Assembly (NCBI GenBank): GCA_028819075.1
Contig: JAPPMM010000065.1
Coordinates: 147,067 to 211,066 of the forward strand
From: Gammaproteobacteria bacterium
GTDB taxonomy: Bacteria > Gemmatimonadota > Gemmatimonadetes > Longimicrobiales > Gaopeijiaceae
Reading direction: 5' to 3'
DNA: 64,000 bases
Position numbers and translations under genes: made by a program. This document shows, in pieces, positions 44,745 to 54,532 of this stretch. Under the pieces are notes generated by a model. The model searched no databases and had not been told where the DNA came from. It saw only the letters and a list, made by a program, of their open reading frames with translations. Numbering within the stretch: the stretch's first letter is position 1; every line of letters starts with the position of its first letter.

Positions 44745-45539
44745 CTACCGGACAATCCCGCCGATCCTGCCCCAGCGCACGTCCCTCATCCACGCAGCCT
44801 CCCCATCGGAAGACGCGTCGAAGGAGTAGTAGACGAACCAGGGCCGCCCCCGCACCGAACCCTTGTCGACGAATCCCCAGTAGCGCGAGTCTTCGCTGTT
44901 GTCGCGGTTGTCGCCCAGGACGAAGTAACTGTCCTCCGGAATCCGGATCGGACCCCAGTTGTCCCGCGTCGGCCGGTAGGACGCCGGGTCGCGGCCGTCG
45001 GCGAGGAAACCGGCCTGCCACGCCATGTCGGGATGATACTCGTCACGCCGCGGGTCCACGTGGCGAACGTACGGCTCGTCGAGCTGCACCTCGTTCAGGT
45101 ACAGCGTCTTGGCCCGCATCTCAAGGACATCCCCGGGCACCCCGACCACGCGCTTCACATAGTTCTTTCCGGGGTCGTGCGGAGGCGTGAACACGATGAC
45201 GTCGCGCCGCTCGAGCTCCGCGAATGCGGGAAGGTGCAGCGCCGTCCCCGGAACCTCGGCGCCGTACACCGCCTTGTTGACCACCAGGAAATCTCCCACC
45301 AGCAAGGTGTTCTCCATGGAGGCGGTGGGAATCTTGAAGGCCTCCACCAGAAACGCTCTGATGATCAGGAAGAGCGCGAACGCAATCAGAACCGACCGGC
45401 ACCACTCCCACGCCGTCCGGGCCAGCGACTTCATGGGTGCTTCCGCCGACGGTTCGGAGTCGCGTCCGCCATCCCCCGCCCCGTCACCGGTCCGCAACGG
45501 ATCCTCCCGTTCTCCGTCCCGTCCCGCTGCCCGCCTCAC
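44745..45539 (-). CDS. lepB: Signal peptidase I
   Basis: Membrane serine protease that removes signal peptides from exported proteins. 264 aa. The polar, Asp/Gly-rich N-terminus is followed by one TM helix (about 47-62). Catalytic Ser74 is in PTASMENTL and Lys129 in NYVKRVVGVPGD; the C-terminal box is VLGDNRDNSEDSRYWGFV. The GTG at 45539 overlaps the stop of the sigma-54 activator gene (GTGA). An in-frame ATG at 45434 would give a shorter 229-aa protein without the polar extension, and is a reasonable alternative start. Confidence 0.95.
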   Translation of the reverse strand: MRRAAGRDGEREDPLRTGDGAGDGGRDSEPSAEAPMKSLARTAWEWCRSVLIAFALFLIIRAFLVEAFKIPTASMENTLLVGDFLVVNKAVYGAEVPGTALHLPAFAELERRDVIVFTPPHDPGKNYVKRVVGVPGDVLEMRAKTLYLNEVQLDEPYVRHVDPRRDEYHPDMAWQAGFLADGRDPASYRPTRDNWGPIRIPEDSYFVLGDNRDNSEDSRYWGFVDKGSVRGRPWFVYYSFDASSDGEAAWMRDVRWGRIGGIVR

Positions 45540-46891
45540 GACTCCCGCTCCAGCCCGTACTTGTTGATCTTCTTGTAGAGGTTGGAGCGCGGCATGCCCG
45601 CCGACCGGGCGGTCTCGGTGATGTTCCAGTCGTGCTCGCGCAGCTTGTGCTCGATGAACGCCCGCTCCGCGCGGTCCTTGAAGTCGGCGAAGGAAGGCGC
45701 GGCCAGCAGTTGGTGGACGACCGCGCCCGGGCTGCCTCCGGAGAGCAGTCGGACGTCTTTCGTGCGGATCTCGTCGCCCTCCGAGAGAATCAGAAAGCGC
45801 TCCACGGCGTTGCGCAGTTGGCGCACGTTGCCCGGCCAGTCCATCGCCTTGAGCCGGTTCAGGGCACCCTCCGTGAAGTGCTTCCGGGATGCCCGCCCGG
45901 TCCGCACCATCAGCGTGGTGAAGTGCTTCACGAGCATGGGAATATCACACCGACGCTCGCGAAGCGGAGGAAGCTCGATGGGAACGACGTTGAGACGATA
46001 GTAGAGATCCTCGCGGAACCGGTCGTTCCTGATCTCTTCGGCGAGGTCCTTGTTGGTGGCCGCGATGACGCGCACGTCCACCTGCAAGGTCCGGGAGCCT
46101 CCCACGCGGACCACGACGCCCTGCTCCAGGACGCGCAGCACCTTCGCCTGGGCCGCGAAGGACATGTCTCCGATCTCGTCCAGGAAGAGCGTGCCGCCGT
46201 CCGCCTGCTCGAACTTCCCCGCGCGGTCCGCCACCGCCCCGGTGAACGACCCCTTCATGTGGCCGAAGAGCTCCGATTCGATGAGCTCCGAGGGGATCGC
46301 GGCGCAGTTCACTTCCACGAACGGCCGGTCGCGCCGGTCCGACAGCCTGTGGACCGCCCGCGCCACCAGCTCTTTTCCCGTGCCGTTCTCGCCGGTGACG
46401 AGCACGCGCGCCCGGGTCGGCGCCACCTTCTCGATACGCATCAGCATCTGATGAATCCGGGGCGAGGAACCGACGATTTCGTACCGGCTCTCCACTTCGG
46501 TCTGCAGCGATTCGACGCCGCGCTTGAGCCCGTGCATGTCGAGGGCGTTGCGCAGGGTAACGAACAGGCGCGCCGTGTCGAGGGGTTTCTCCAGGAAGTC
46601 GTACGCGCCCCTGCGCGTGGCCTCCACGGCGGTATCGATGTTCCCGTGCCCGCTGATCATGATCACCGGGGTGCGGGAGTCCAGCTTCCTCATCCTCGAC
46701 AGGACTTCCAGGCCGTCCATCTCCGGCATCTTGACGTCGAGAAAGACGACATCGGGATTGTCGTCGACGAGGCGCTCGAGGCCGACGGGGCCGTTGGGGG
46801 CGATCGTCACGCGATGCGACTCGTACTCGAAGACCTGACGCAGCGCGCCGCTGACCGAGGCGTCGTCGTCGACGATCAGGATGTTTGCCAT
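45536..46891 (-). CDS. Sigma-54-dependent response regulator (NtrC/NtrX family)
   Basis: 451 aa. Receiver domain (1-120) with Asp52 in VVFLDVKMPEMDG and Lys in LEKPLD. AAA+ domain (about 145-375) with Walker A GENGTGKE, Walker B GGTLFLDEIGD and the sigma-54 contact loop HMKGSFTGA, where the usual GAFTGA reads GSFTGA. The C-terminal Fis-type helix-turn-helix ends NITETARSAGMPRSNLYKKI. It activates RpoN promoters when phosphorylated. No cognate kinase is adjacent. It is coupled to lepB, so it may act on envelope genes, but that is guesswork. Confidence 0.92.
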   Translation of the reverse strand: MANILIVDDDASVSGALRQVFEYESHRVTIAPNGPVGLERLVDDNPDVVFLDVKMPEMDGLEVLSRMRKLDSRTPVIMISGHGNIDTAVEATRRGAYDFLEKPLDTARLFVTLRNALDMHGLKRGVESLQTEVESRYEIVGSSPRIHQMLMRIEKVAPTRARVLVTGENGTGKELVARAVHRLSDRRDRPFVEVNCAAIPSELIESELFGHMKGSFTGAVADRAGKFEQADGGTLFLDEIGDMSFAAQAKVLRVLEQGVVVRVGGSRTLQVDVRVIAATNKDLAEEIRNDRFREDLYYRLNVVPIELPPLRERRCDIPMLVKHFTTLMVRTGRASRKHFTEGALNRLKAMDWPGNVRQLRNAVERFLILSEGDEIRTKDVRLLSGGSPGAVVHQLLAAPSFADFKDRAERAFIEHKLREHDWNITETARSAGMPRSNLYKKINKYGLERES

Positions 46892-46941
46892 GAAGTCGGG
46901 TCAGGGGCCGAGCATCGGGGAGCCCGCGCGGATCGTGGCCA

Positions 46942-47526
46942 TCAGGCGTTGGGCTGCGCCGGTTCCGGCGTCTCGAGCGCCGCCGAGGATACGACACTGT
47001 AGCGGGCGCCGGCGCGGGAGAGATGACTGCGCATGAGTTCCACCGACGTCACGTCGATGTGATGGCGGAAGTCCAGGTCGGCAACCAGGGCATCCAGTCC
47101 GCGGAAGGCGCCGGCGCCGGTCTCCGCCCTGGCGCGGCCCACGGTGATGTGAGGATGGAAGGCGCTCGTCTCCCGGCTGAAGCCCAGGCTGGCCAGCCCC
47201 CACTCCACATCCTGCTTCAGACAGCGCAGGGCGAGGACCGGCTCCACCCCGGCCCACAGCACCCTTGGGCGGCGAATCGTGGGAAAGGCGCCGAAGGCGC
47301 GGATCTCCATCGAGAAGGACCGGTTCTTGCCCCCGACTTCGTCGATCGCCTCCGACACGCGGGGCGTAAGGTCCGGATGTGGATTCCCGAGGAACTTGAG
47401 GGTCAGGTGATACGTTTCGGGATCCAGCCACCGCACCGGCAAGCCGGCCTCTCTGAGGGGCCGAGCGGCGGCGTACACGCCTTCCTTCGCGCCATCGGAG
47501 AGATTCAGCGCGATGAATAGTCGCAT
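46942..47526 (-). CDS. thpR: RNA 2',3'-cyclic phosphodiesterase (2'-5' RNA ligase family)
   Basis: 2H-phosphoesterase that opens 2',3'-cyclic phosphates on RNA; historically called 2'-5' RNA ligase. 194 aa from ATG 47526 ([12 protein letters not shown]); the 31 in-frame residues upstream are not homologous. The two HxTx motifs are HLTL (His40) and HITV in [11 protein letters not shown], spaced as in the family. The gene is 50 bp upstream of the response-regulator gene. The physiological substrate is unknown. Confidence 0.9.
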   Translation of the reverse strand: MRLFIALNLSDGAKEGVYAAARPLREAGLPVRWLDPETYHLTLKFLGNPHPDLTPRVSEAIDEVGGKNRSFSMEIRAFGAFPTIRRPRVLWAGVEPVLALRCLKQDVEWGLASLGFSRETSAFHPHITVGRARAETGAGAFRGLDALVADLDFRHHIDVTSVELMRSHLSRAGARYSVVSSAALETPEPAQPNA

Positions 47527-47589
47527 GCGGGACTCTTGAAAGGAGGGTGGTCGGGGATTGTGGCGCCGGCGCGCCGCGATACCGCGATT

Positions 47590-47619
47590 AATGTACCCGT
47601 ACCCGCAGGACCGAATCAA
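47590..47619 (-). promoter_or_regulatory. Candidate promoter for thpR-regulator-lepB
   Basis: Minus strand TTGATT (47614-47619) and TACATT (47590-47595), 18 bp apart, about 64 bp before the thpR ATG. It lies in the 234-bp divergent gap with fhs (47527-47760). I saw no clear plus-strand promoter, riboswitch or hairpin terminator in that gap. Confidence 0.38.
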
Positions 47620-47760
47620 GGAAATCGCCGTTCCCCGCCGGACTCGTTTCCTGCGCCTATTCCCAAATCAGGCCGCGGAGGGAATCTTTCTGGCGCATCC
47701 GCGAGCGCCGAGTTGTTGCGCGACGAATCCGTCGGCCTCCGACGCTGGCGTCCCGAAACC

Positions 47761-49677
<1,917 letters not shown>

Positions 49678-49779
49678 AAGGCGCGACTACCCCCGATCGG
49701 CCATCGGCGGTGCCGAGCCAAATCAGGCACGGCCGGACGTAGCGACTACGACAACCGCGACACCACCTCCCAGGAGGCC

Positions 49780-50967
49780 ATGATGCCGGCGCACCAAAAG
49801 ACGACGATCACGGCAGGAGCGGCACCGAATTTCCATTCCGACCCGCACCCGGGCACCCATGGCGGCAAGCGCCGGCGGAAGCGGCGGCCGGATTCGAAGG
49901 CATCCGCAAGGACGGCGCTCGGAGGCATGCTGCTCGCAGCCATGGCGTTCTCCTCCTCCGCACTCCAGGCCCAGGATCCGCCCTTCCGGTCCTATGGCGG
50001 CTCCAGTGTCTCATTCGATGCGCGCGTGCACGCGCAGTACGAGGCGCCGAGCACCGAGGGCGCCGTCTCGACGTTTTCCATGCGGCGCGCCTGGATCACG
50101 CTGGACGGGCGCTACAACGACTTCGTCAGCGGTCGCCTCCAGTTCGAGGCGCTGCGCGGAGGCACGGTGCTGGACGCGTGGCTCACGTTGAGCTTCTCGG
50201 AGGCCTTCGTGCTCAACATGGGTCAGTTCAAGCGCGGCATCTCGTACTTCTGGCTGGTGCCCAACTCGGACCTGCCGCTGATCGAGCGGGACGCGAGGGT
50301 ATCAGGGATAGCAGAGGAGCATGCGTGCCCCGGGATTGGAGGAGTCTGCTCGTTCGGCAACCTTGCCTTCAGGCTCGGCCTGAACGGGTACGAGCCCGGG
50401 TTGCTGATGACGGGCCGCCTCGGCAGCCGCGCGAGCTACCGCGTCACGCTCACGAACGGGGAAGGCATCGACAACCGGGACGCCAACAACTGGAAGTCGA
50501 CCACCACGCAGCTGTCCTTCGACCTCACCGAAGACAGCCGTTTCGCGGCCTACGCCTCATTCGACGAAACCCACTTCGACCACGGGTCGGCCTGGACCCC
50601 GGCCTACGGGCTCGAGTTCGAGGCGGGGACATGGCGCGACGGGGGCCACCTGCTGCTGGGGGCGATCCGGGGGCGGAACTGGAGGGTGTCCCAGAACACC
50701 CCGTTCACGGCGTTTCAGGCGATGGGCCTCTGGTATGCGCGGCTGCCGGAGACCGCCCGCTTCGAGGCCATCGAGCCTCTGCTGCGCCTGAGTTGGGCCA
50801 GGACCGAGGATGGCGACGGCGGGGACTTTTCCGGCTTCACGATCACCCCCGGCTTCATGCTTTATGCCTTCGGGAAGAACGGCATCTCCACCAACCTGGA
50901 TATCTACCGGTCCTCGCTCGACCGCACCGAATGGTCCCTGAAGGTCCAGGCGTTCACGTACTTCTAG
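49780..50967 (+). CDS. Porin, phosphate-selective porin O/P-like
   Basis: Outer-membrane beta-barrel of about 395 aa. A long basic N-terminus precedes a signal helix (about residues 47-63, LGGMLLAAMAFSSSALQAQ), so the true start may be downstream, although AGGAGG at 49772-49777 supports the first ATGs. After the signal, alternating-residue strands appear (RRAWITLDGRYNDFVSGRLQFE and LNMGQFKRGISYFW; the latter with SDLPLIERD resembles porin O/P). It ends in Phe (AFTYF), the aromatic signal for barrel insertion. The transported solute cannot be read from sequence. It is followed by the signalling locus. Confidence 0.85.
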   Translation: MMPAHQKTTITAGAAPNFHSDPHPGTHGGKRRRKRRPDSKASARTALGGMLLAAMAFSSSALQAQDPPFRSYGGSSVSFDARVHAQYEAPSTEGAVSTFSMRRAWITLDGRYNDFVSGRLQFEALRGGTVLDAWLTLSFSEAFVLNMGQFKRGISYFWLVPNSDLPLIERDARVSGIAEEHACPGIGGVCSFGNLAFRLGLNGYEPGLLMTGRLGSRASYRVTLTNGEGIDNRDANNWKSTTTQLSFDLTEDSRFAAYASFDETHFDHGSAWTPAYGLEFEAGTWRDGGHLLLGAIRGRNWRVSQNTPFTAFQAMGLWYARLPETARFEAIEPLLRLSWARTEDGDGGDFSGFTITPGFMLYAFGKNGISTNLDIYRSSLDRTEWSLKVQAFTYF

Positions 50968-50986
50968 CCTGAAACCGAAATCTGCG

Positions 50987-51008
50987 GGCTCGGTGGCCGG
51001 GTCGAGCC
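50987..51008. terminator. Inverted repeat in the porin-STAS convergent gap
   Basis: GGCTCG (50987-50992) and CGAGCC (51003-51008) form a 6-bp stem with a 10-nt loop just after the porin stop (50967) and before the STAS gene stop (51032). It could act as a shared terminator for the two convergent transcripts. No T-tract follows on either strand. Confidence 0.3.
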
Positions 51009-51031
51009 TCGCCCCCCCCTGCCAGCCGCCT

Positions 51032-51364
51032 TCAGAAGCTGTCGATCGCCTGCTCGACGGTGTCACGAACCGTCATGATGCGCGTGAAACCGCTGACCTC
51101 CAGCACCTCCCGGACGTGGTCCTGCACTTGGCACAGCGCCACTCCCCCACCCTGCGCACGGGTCTTCTTGACCGCGAGGAGGAGAATGCGCAGGCCGGCG
51201 CTGCTGATGTACGACAGCTCGCCGCAATCTACGACCAGACGGCTGGAACCGCCCTCCATGGCCTTGCTCAACTCCTGTTCGAAGGAGGTCGCGTTTACCG
51301 AATCAACGCGGCCGCTTACGGCCGCGATCACGGCGTCCCCGGACTGACTGGCTGTGACTTTCAC
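51032..51364 (-). CDS. STAS-domain anti-anti-sigma factor (RsbV/SpoIIAA-like)
   Basis: 110 aa, exactly the single-domain length. The GTG at 51364 overlaps the stop of the kinase gene (GTGA) and begins VKVTASQSG. The longer frame to 51415 is less likely. The switch motif YISSAGLRILL carries the phosphorylatable Ser (54/55), the residue that an RsbW-type kinase modifies and a PP2C phosphatase restores. Both enzymes are encoded next door (51361-51807 and 52164-53315). When dephosphorylated it should sequester the kinase and free its target. The target sigma factor is not encoded here. Confidence 0.92.
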   Translation of the reverse strand: MKVTASQSGDAVIAAVSGRVDSVNATSFEQELSKAMEGGSSRLVVDCGELSYISSAGLRILLLAVKKTRAQGGGVALCQVQDHVREVLEVSGFTRIMTVRDTVEQAIDSF

Positions 51365-51807
51365 GGATTTGGATCCCCTGTCGCGCCCTGCAGCGGCTGT
51401 GTGAGGGTCAGGCAATTTCGCTTTTTATCGCGTCGATAGGATATGTCGTGCACGAGGTTCTTGGCAAGGTGGATGCCGAGCCCTCCGATGGGTCGCTCGT
51501 CCACCGGCAGCGTGAAATCCGGGAGCGGCGCGTCGGCCAGCGGATTGAACGATCGTCCGTTGTCTTCGATGCGGACTTCCAGCAGTTCGTCTCCCAGCCC
51601 GAAGTCCACGCGAATCCTCGGTTCCTCCGGCGCTTTCTCGAACCCGTACGAGATGACGTTGGTGAGGATTTCGTCCAGCGCCAGACAGAACCTCTGCACT
51701 ACGAGATCGCTTACGCCGTTCGCTGTGGCGAAGCGCTCGAACACCTCCACGACCCTTCGAGGCTCGTGCTGGTCCGTCCCCACATCAATCCCAAGCGTGA
51801 CATCCAT
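51361..51807 (-). CDS. RsbW-like anti-sigma factor / serine kinase (HATPase_c_2)
   Basis: 148 aa GHKL-fold kinase. The N box LALDEILTNVISYGF, the G1 motif EDNGRSF and the glycine-rich G2 GGLGIHLAKNL are typical of RsbW/SpoIIAB. There is no TM segment or extra domain. It is followed by, and translationally coupled to, the STAS gene (4-bp overlap). Expected action: phosphorylate the STAS protein and bind a target (usually a sigma factor) in alternate states. No sigma gene lies in the window, so the client may be encoded elsewhere or be something else. Confidence 0.9.
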   Translation of the reverse strand: MDVTLGIDVGTDQHEPRRVVEVFERFATANGVSDLVVQRFCLALDEILTNVISYGFEKAPEEPRIRVDFGLGDELLEVRIEDNGRSFNPLADAPLPDFTLPVDERPIGGLGIHLAKNLVHDISYRRDKKRNCLTLTQPLQGATGDPNP

Positions 51808-52163
51808 GCGTCGATCCGCCGCTGTGCCCCAACGACTGCGCCATTCTCCCTTTGTTCCGCACCCGGTTCCTCCGCCGACCTGTGCCGGGCGCCGACGGCT
51901 TCCGGATTTGCCGGCCTAACAACCTATCACGGCAGGCTCGAATGCGCATCCCTCGATACCCCGGCGTCACCACCACGCGCCGGCAACGCCAAACCGGAAG
52001 CTGATCTCGAACATTTGCGAGCTCGGACAAGTGCGGATCGTTGTTGCCAACGGGCGCGCAAAGAGTAGTTTTGGGCGACGCCAACGCCCGATCAGGCTCC
52101 CGCGCCAGCCGGCCGCCGGCCCCAGCGGAATGCATCGGGATCGCTTCTCTTTCGGGAGGACGT
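51808..52163 (+). other. 356-bp divergent control region of the partner-switch locus
   Basis: No gene is supported here. On the plus strand TTGCCA (52044-52049) lies 16 bp before TAGTTT (52066-52071), a weak promoter candidate for the phosphatase operon, followed by GGGAGGACGT before its ATG. The minus strand has an extended -10-like TGATAGGTT (about 51920-51930) without a good -35. A GTTG/CAAC inverted repeat lies at about 52040-52051. An operator shared by both directions is possible but unproven. Confidence 0.35.
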
Positions 52164-53315
52164 ATGAAGAAGATTCTTGTGGTGGACGACGAGCCGGATC
52201 TCGAGCTTCTCCTCAGGCAGAAGTTCCGCCGCAAGATGCGCCGGCGGGAGATCGAACTCGTCTTCGCCAGCAATGGTGTCGAAGCGCTCGACAAGCTGAA
52301 CGAGCAGGACGACATCGACATGGTCCTGTCGGACATCAACATGCCGGAGATGGACGGGCTGACGCTCCTCAGCCAGATCAACTCTCTGGACCTGGACCTG
52401 CGCGCGGTGATCGTCACGGCGTACGGCGACATGGAGAACATCCGCACCGCCATGAATCGCGGCGCGTTCGACTTCCTCACCAAGCCGATCAACTTCGACG
52501 ATCTCGAGACCACGATCGACAAGACGATCCGTCATCTGGAGGTGATGCGCGAAGCGCTTCGGTCCCGCGACGAGCTCGTTGCCCTGCGCCAGGAGCTGGG
52601 GGTGGCGGCTCAGATGCAGGACTCGATCCTGCCCAAGGTCTTCCCGCAGCATCCCCGTTACGGCCTGTTCGCCTGGATGACCCCGGCCAAGGAGGTGGGC
52701 GGCGACTTCTACGACTTCTTCCCGGTGGAGGATGAGGGGTTTGCCGTGGTGGTCGCGGACGTCTCCGGCAAGGGAGTTCCCGCCGCGCTGTTCATGATGG
52801 TCAGCCGGACCCTCGTCAAGGGATCCGCCCTTGGCGAACGGGAACCCGTAAAATGCATAACCGAGGTCAACCAGCTACTCTACGAACAGAACAAGGAGTC
52901 GATGTTCGTAACCATGTTCTACGCGGTGCTCGATCCGGCATCGGGGCTTCTGCAATACGTAAACGGAGGCCACAACCTCCCCTGTCTGGTCAAGCCCTCG
53001 GGCGAGGTGACATGGCTGCCGGGGGACAGCGGCATCGTTCTCGGCGTGATCGACGAATTCCCCTATCAGCAACACTCGATGCAGCTGGAGGAGGGCGATG
53101 TCGTCTTCTTCTACACGGATGGCGTGACGGAAGCGATGGACGAGGCCGGAAACCAGTTCGGGGACGATACCCTGCTGGATGTCCTGCGAAGGGCGGCCGG
53201 CGCGGACCCCGAGGACATGACGCGCCAGGTGGTCGATGCTGTCCATGAGCATGCCGGCGGCGCACCCCAGTCCGACGACCTGACCTGTCTGGCGCTCCGA
53301 TACGGGGGAGACTGA
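52164..53315 (+). CDS. Response regulator with PP2C/SpoIIE phosphatase output
   Basis: 383 aa from ATG 52164, with a strong GGGAGG site 5 nt upstream. Receiver domain (1-120): Asp57 in MVLSDINMPEMDG and Lys107 in FDFLTKPI. A linker helix (about 122-150) precedes the SpoIIE/PP2C domain (about 160-383) with metal-binding Asp in GGDFYDFF, VVADVSGKG, and SDDLTCLALRY at the end. The receiver should be phosphorylated by the histidine kinase of the same operon and then activate dephosphorylation of the STAS protein (51032-51364), as in the RsbP/RsbU logic. It overlaps the next gene by 1 bp (TGATG). Confidence 0.93.
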   Translation: MKKILVVDDEPDLELLLRQKFRRKMRRREIELVFASNGVEALDKLNEQDDIDMVLSDINMPEMDGLTLLSQINSLDLDLRAVIVTAYGDMENIRTAMNRGAFDFLTKPINFDDLETTIDKTIRHLEVMREALRSRDELVALRQELGVAAQMQDSILPKVFPQHPRYGLFAWMTPAKEVGGDFYDFFPVEDEGFAVVVADVSGKGVPAALFMMVSRTLVKGSALGEREPVKCITEVNQLLYEQNKESMFVTMFYAVLDPASGLLQYVNGGHNLPCLVKPSGEVTWLPGDSGIVLGVIDEFPYQQHSMQLEEGDVVFFYTDGVTEAMDEAGNQFGDDTLLDVLRRAAGADPEDMTRQVVDAVHEHAGGAPQSDDLTCLALRYGGD

Positions 53316-54532
53316 TGAGACGCGGGACGGGGTGCCGGCGCGCAAGGCCCGCGACCCATGCTGTGACGCCTCGCCATGCTGCCACCGCGGTCTTTCTGGG
53401 GGTCCTGGTCGGCGCTCTGGCGGGCTCGCCGCTGGCGGCCCAGTCGGAAGCGGAGGGCGTCTTCGCGGATTCGATCGTGTTCGGGCAGTCGGCCGCCTTC
53501 ACCGGCCCCACGAGCGAGCTTGGTTCCAACATGAGGCTCGGGATACTCGCGGCGTTCGAGGAAGCCAACCGGCGCGGGGGCGTCCAGGGACGGATGCTTC
53601 GGCTTCGTTCGCGTGACGACGGATACGAACCGGAAGCCGCTTCCGACAACACGCACACGCTTATCGCCGAGGGAGTGTTCGGGCTGGTGGGCGCGGTGGG
53701 AACTCCCACCTCCACCGCGGCCGAACCGGTCGCGAGCGCCGCGGGCGTCCCCTACATCGGGCCGTTCACGGGCGCGGAATTCCTGCGTGAGAACCGCGAC
53801 TTCGTAGTCAACCTGCGCGCATCCTACTTCCAGGAAACCGAAGAGATGGTCGAGCGCCTGACCACGGACCTCGGGTTTACGCGCTTCGCGGTCCTGTATC
53901 AGGACGACAACTACGGCAACGCCGGACTGACCGGCATGCGCCGCGCTCTGGGCAGGCGCGACATGGTCCTGGTGGCCGAGGGAGCATACGTCCGCAACAC
54001 CACGGCGGTGAAGCGGGCACTTCTCGACATCCGCGAAGGCAGCCCCCAGGCCGTGATCATCATCGGCGCTTACCAACCCGCAGCCACGTTCATCAGATGG
54101 GCGCGCCGCATCGGCGTGAACGCCATCTTCGTGAACATCTCGTTCGTGGGCAGCAACGCGTTGCTCAACGAACTGGGGGCAGCGGGCGAGGGTGTCGTGG
54201 TTACCCAGGTCGTCCCGTTCCCCGGGGACACTTCCGTTCCCGTGGTGGCCCGCTACCACGAGGCGCTGGAAGTCGTGGACCCGGATGCGAGTCCCGGCTT
54301 CGTCTCGCTCGAGGGCTACCTGGCCGGACGTCTGATTGTCGAAGGGCTGGACCGGACGGGCCCGGAGCCGACCCGCGAGAGCTTCCTCGGGACGCTGCGG
54401 GAAGCAGGGCCCATCGATCTGGGCGGGTTCGAGGTGGAGTATGGCGAGCGGGACAACCAGGGCTCGGACCGCGTGTTTCTGACCCGGATCCAGGCTGGCC
54501 GTTTCCGGGCCATGGAGCGGCTCTCGCGATGA
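53315..54532 (+). CDS. Periplasmic Leu/Ile/Val-type substrate-binding protein
   Basis: 405 aa. Signal sequence to about residue 42 (VFLGVLVGALAGSPLAAQ), then a type I periplasmic-binding fold: IVFGQSAAFTGPTSELG, AFEEANRRGGVQGR, LVGAVGTPTSTAAEP, VLYQDDNYGNAG, FVSLEGYLAGRLIVEGL. No permease or ATPase gene is nearby. It is instead translationally coupled to a receiver-phosphatase (upstream) and a histidine kinase (downstream). It is therefore likelier to be a sensory ligand-binding partner than a transport component, analogous to TorT with TorS. The ligand is unknown; amides, amino acids and small acids are common for the fold. Confidence 0.9.
   Translation: MRRGTGCRRARPATHAVTPRHAATAVFLGVLVGALAGSPLAAQSEAEGVFADSIVFGQSAAFTGPTSELGSNMRLGILAAFEEANRRGGVQGRMLRLRSRDDGYEPEAASDNTHTLIAEGVFGLVGAVGTPTSTAAEPVASAAGVPYIGPFTGAEFLRENRDFVVNLRASYFQETEEMVERLTTDLGFTRFAVLYQDDNYGNAGLTGMRRALGRRDMVLVAEGAYVRNTTAVKRALLDIREGSPQAVIIIGAYQPAATFIRWARRIGVNAIFVNISFVGSNALLNELGAAGEGVVVTQVVPFPGDTSVPVVARYHEALEVVDPDASPGFVSLEGYLAGRLIVEGLDRTGPEPTRESFLGTLREAGPIDLGGFEVEYGERDNQGSDRVFLTRIQAGRFRAMERLSR

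Noticed and set aside
47530-47555. Match to the anti-Shine-Dalgarno end of 16S rRNA on the minus strand
   Set aside because: Only a short CCTCC-type match with no other rRNA sequence around it; chance.
47536-47760. Extension of formate-THF ligase to the in-frame codon at 47536
   Set aside because: The 75 added residues are Pro/Arg/Ser-rich without homology and would consume the promoter region of the divergent thpR gene.
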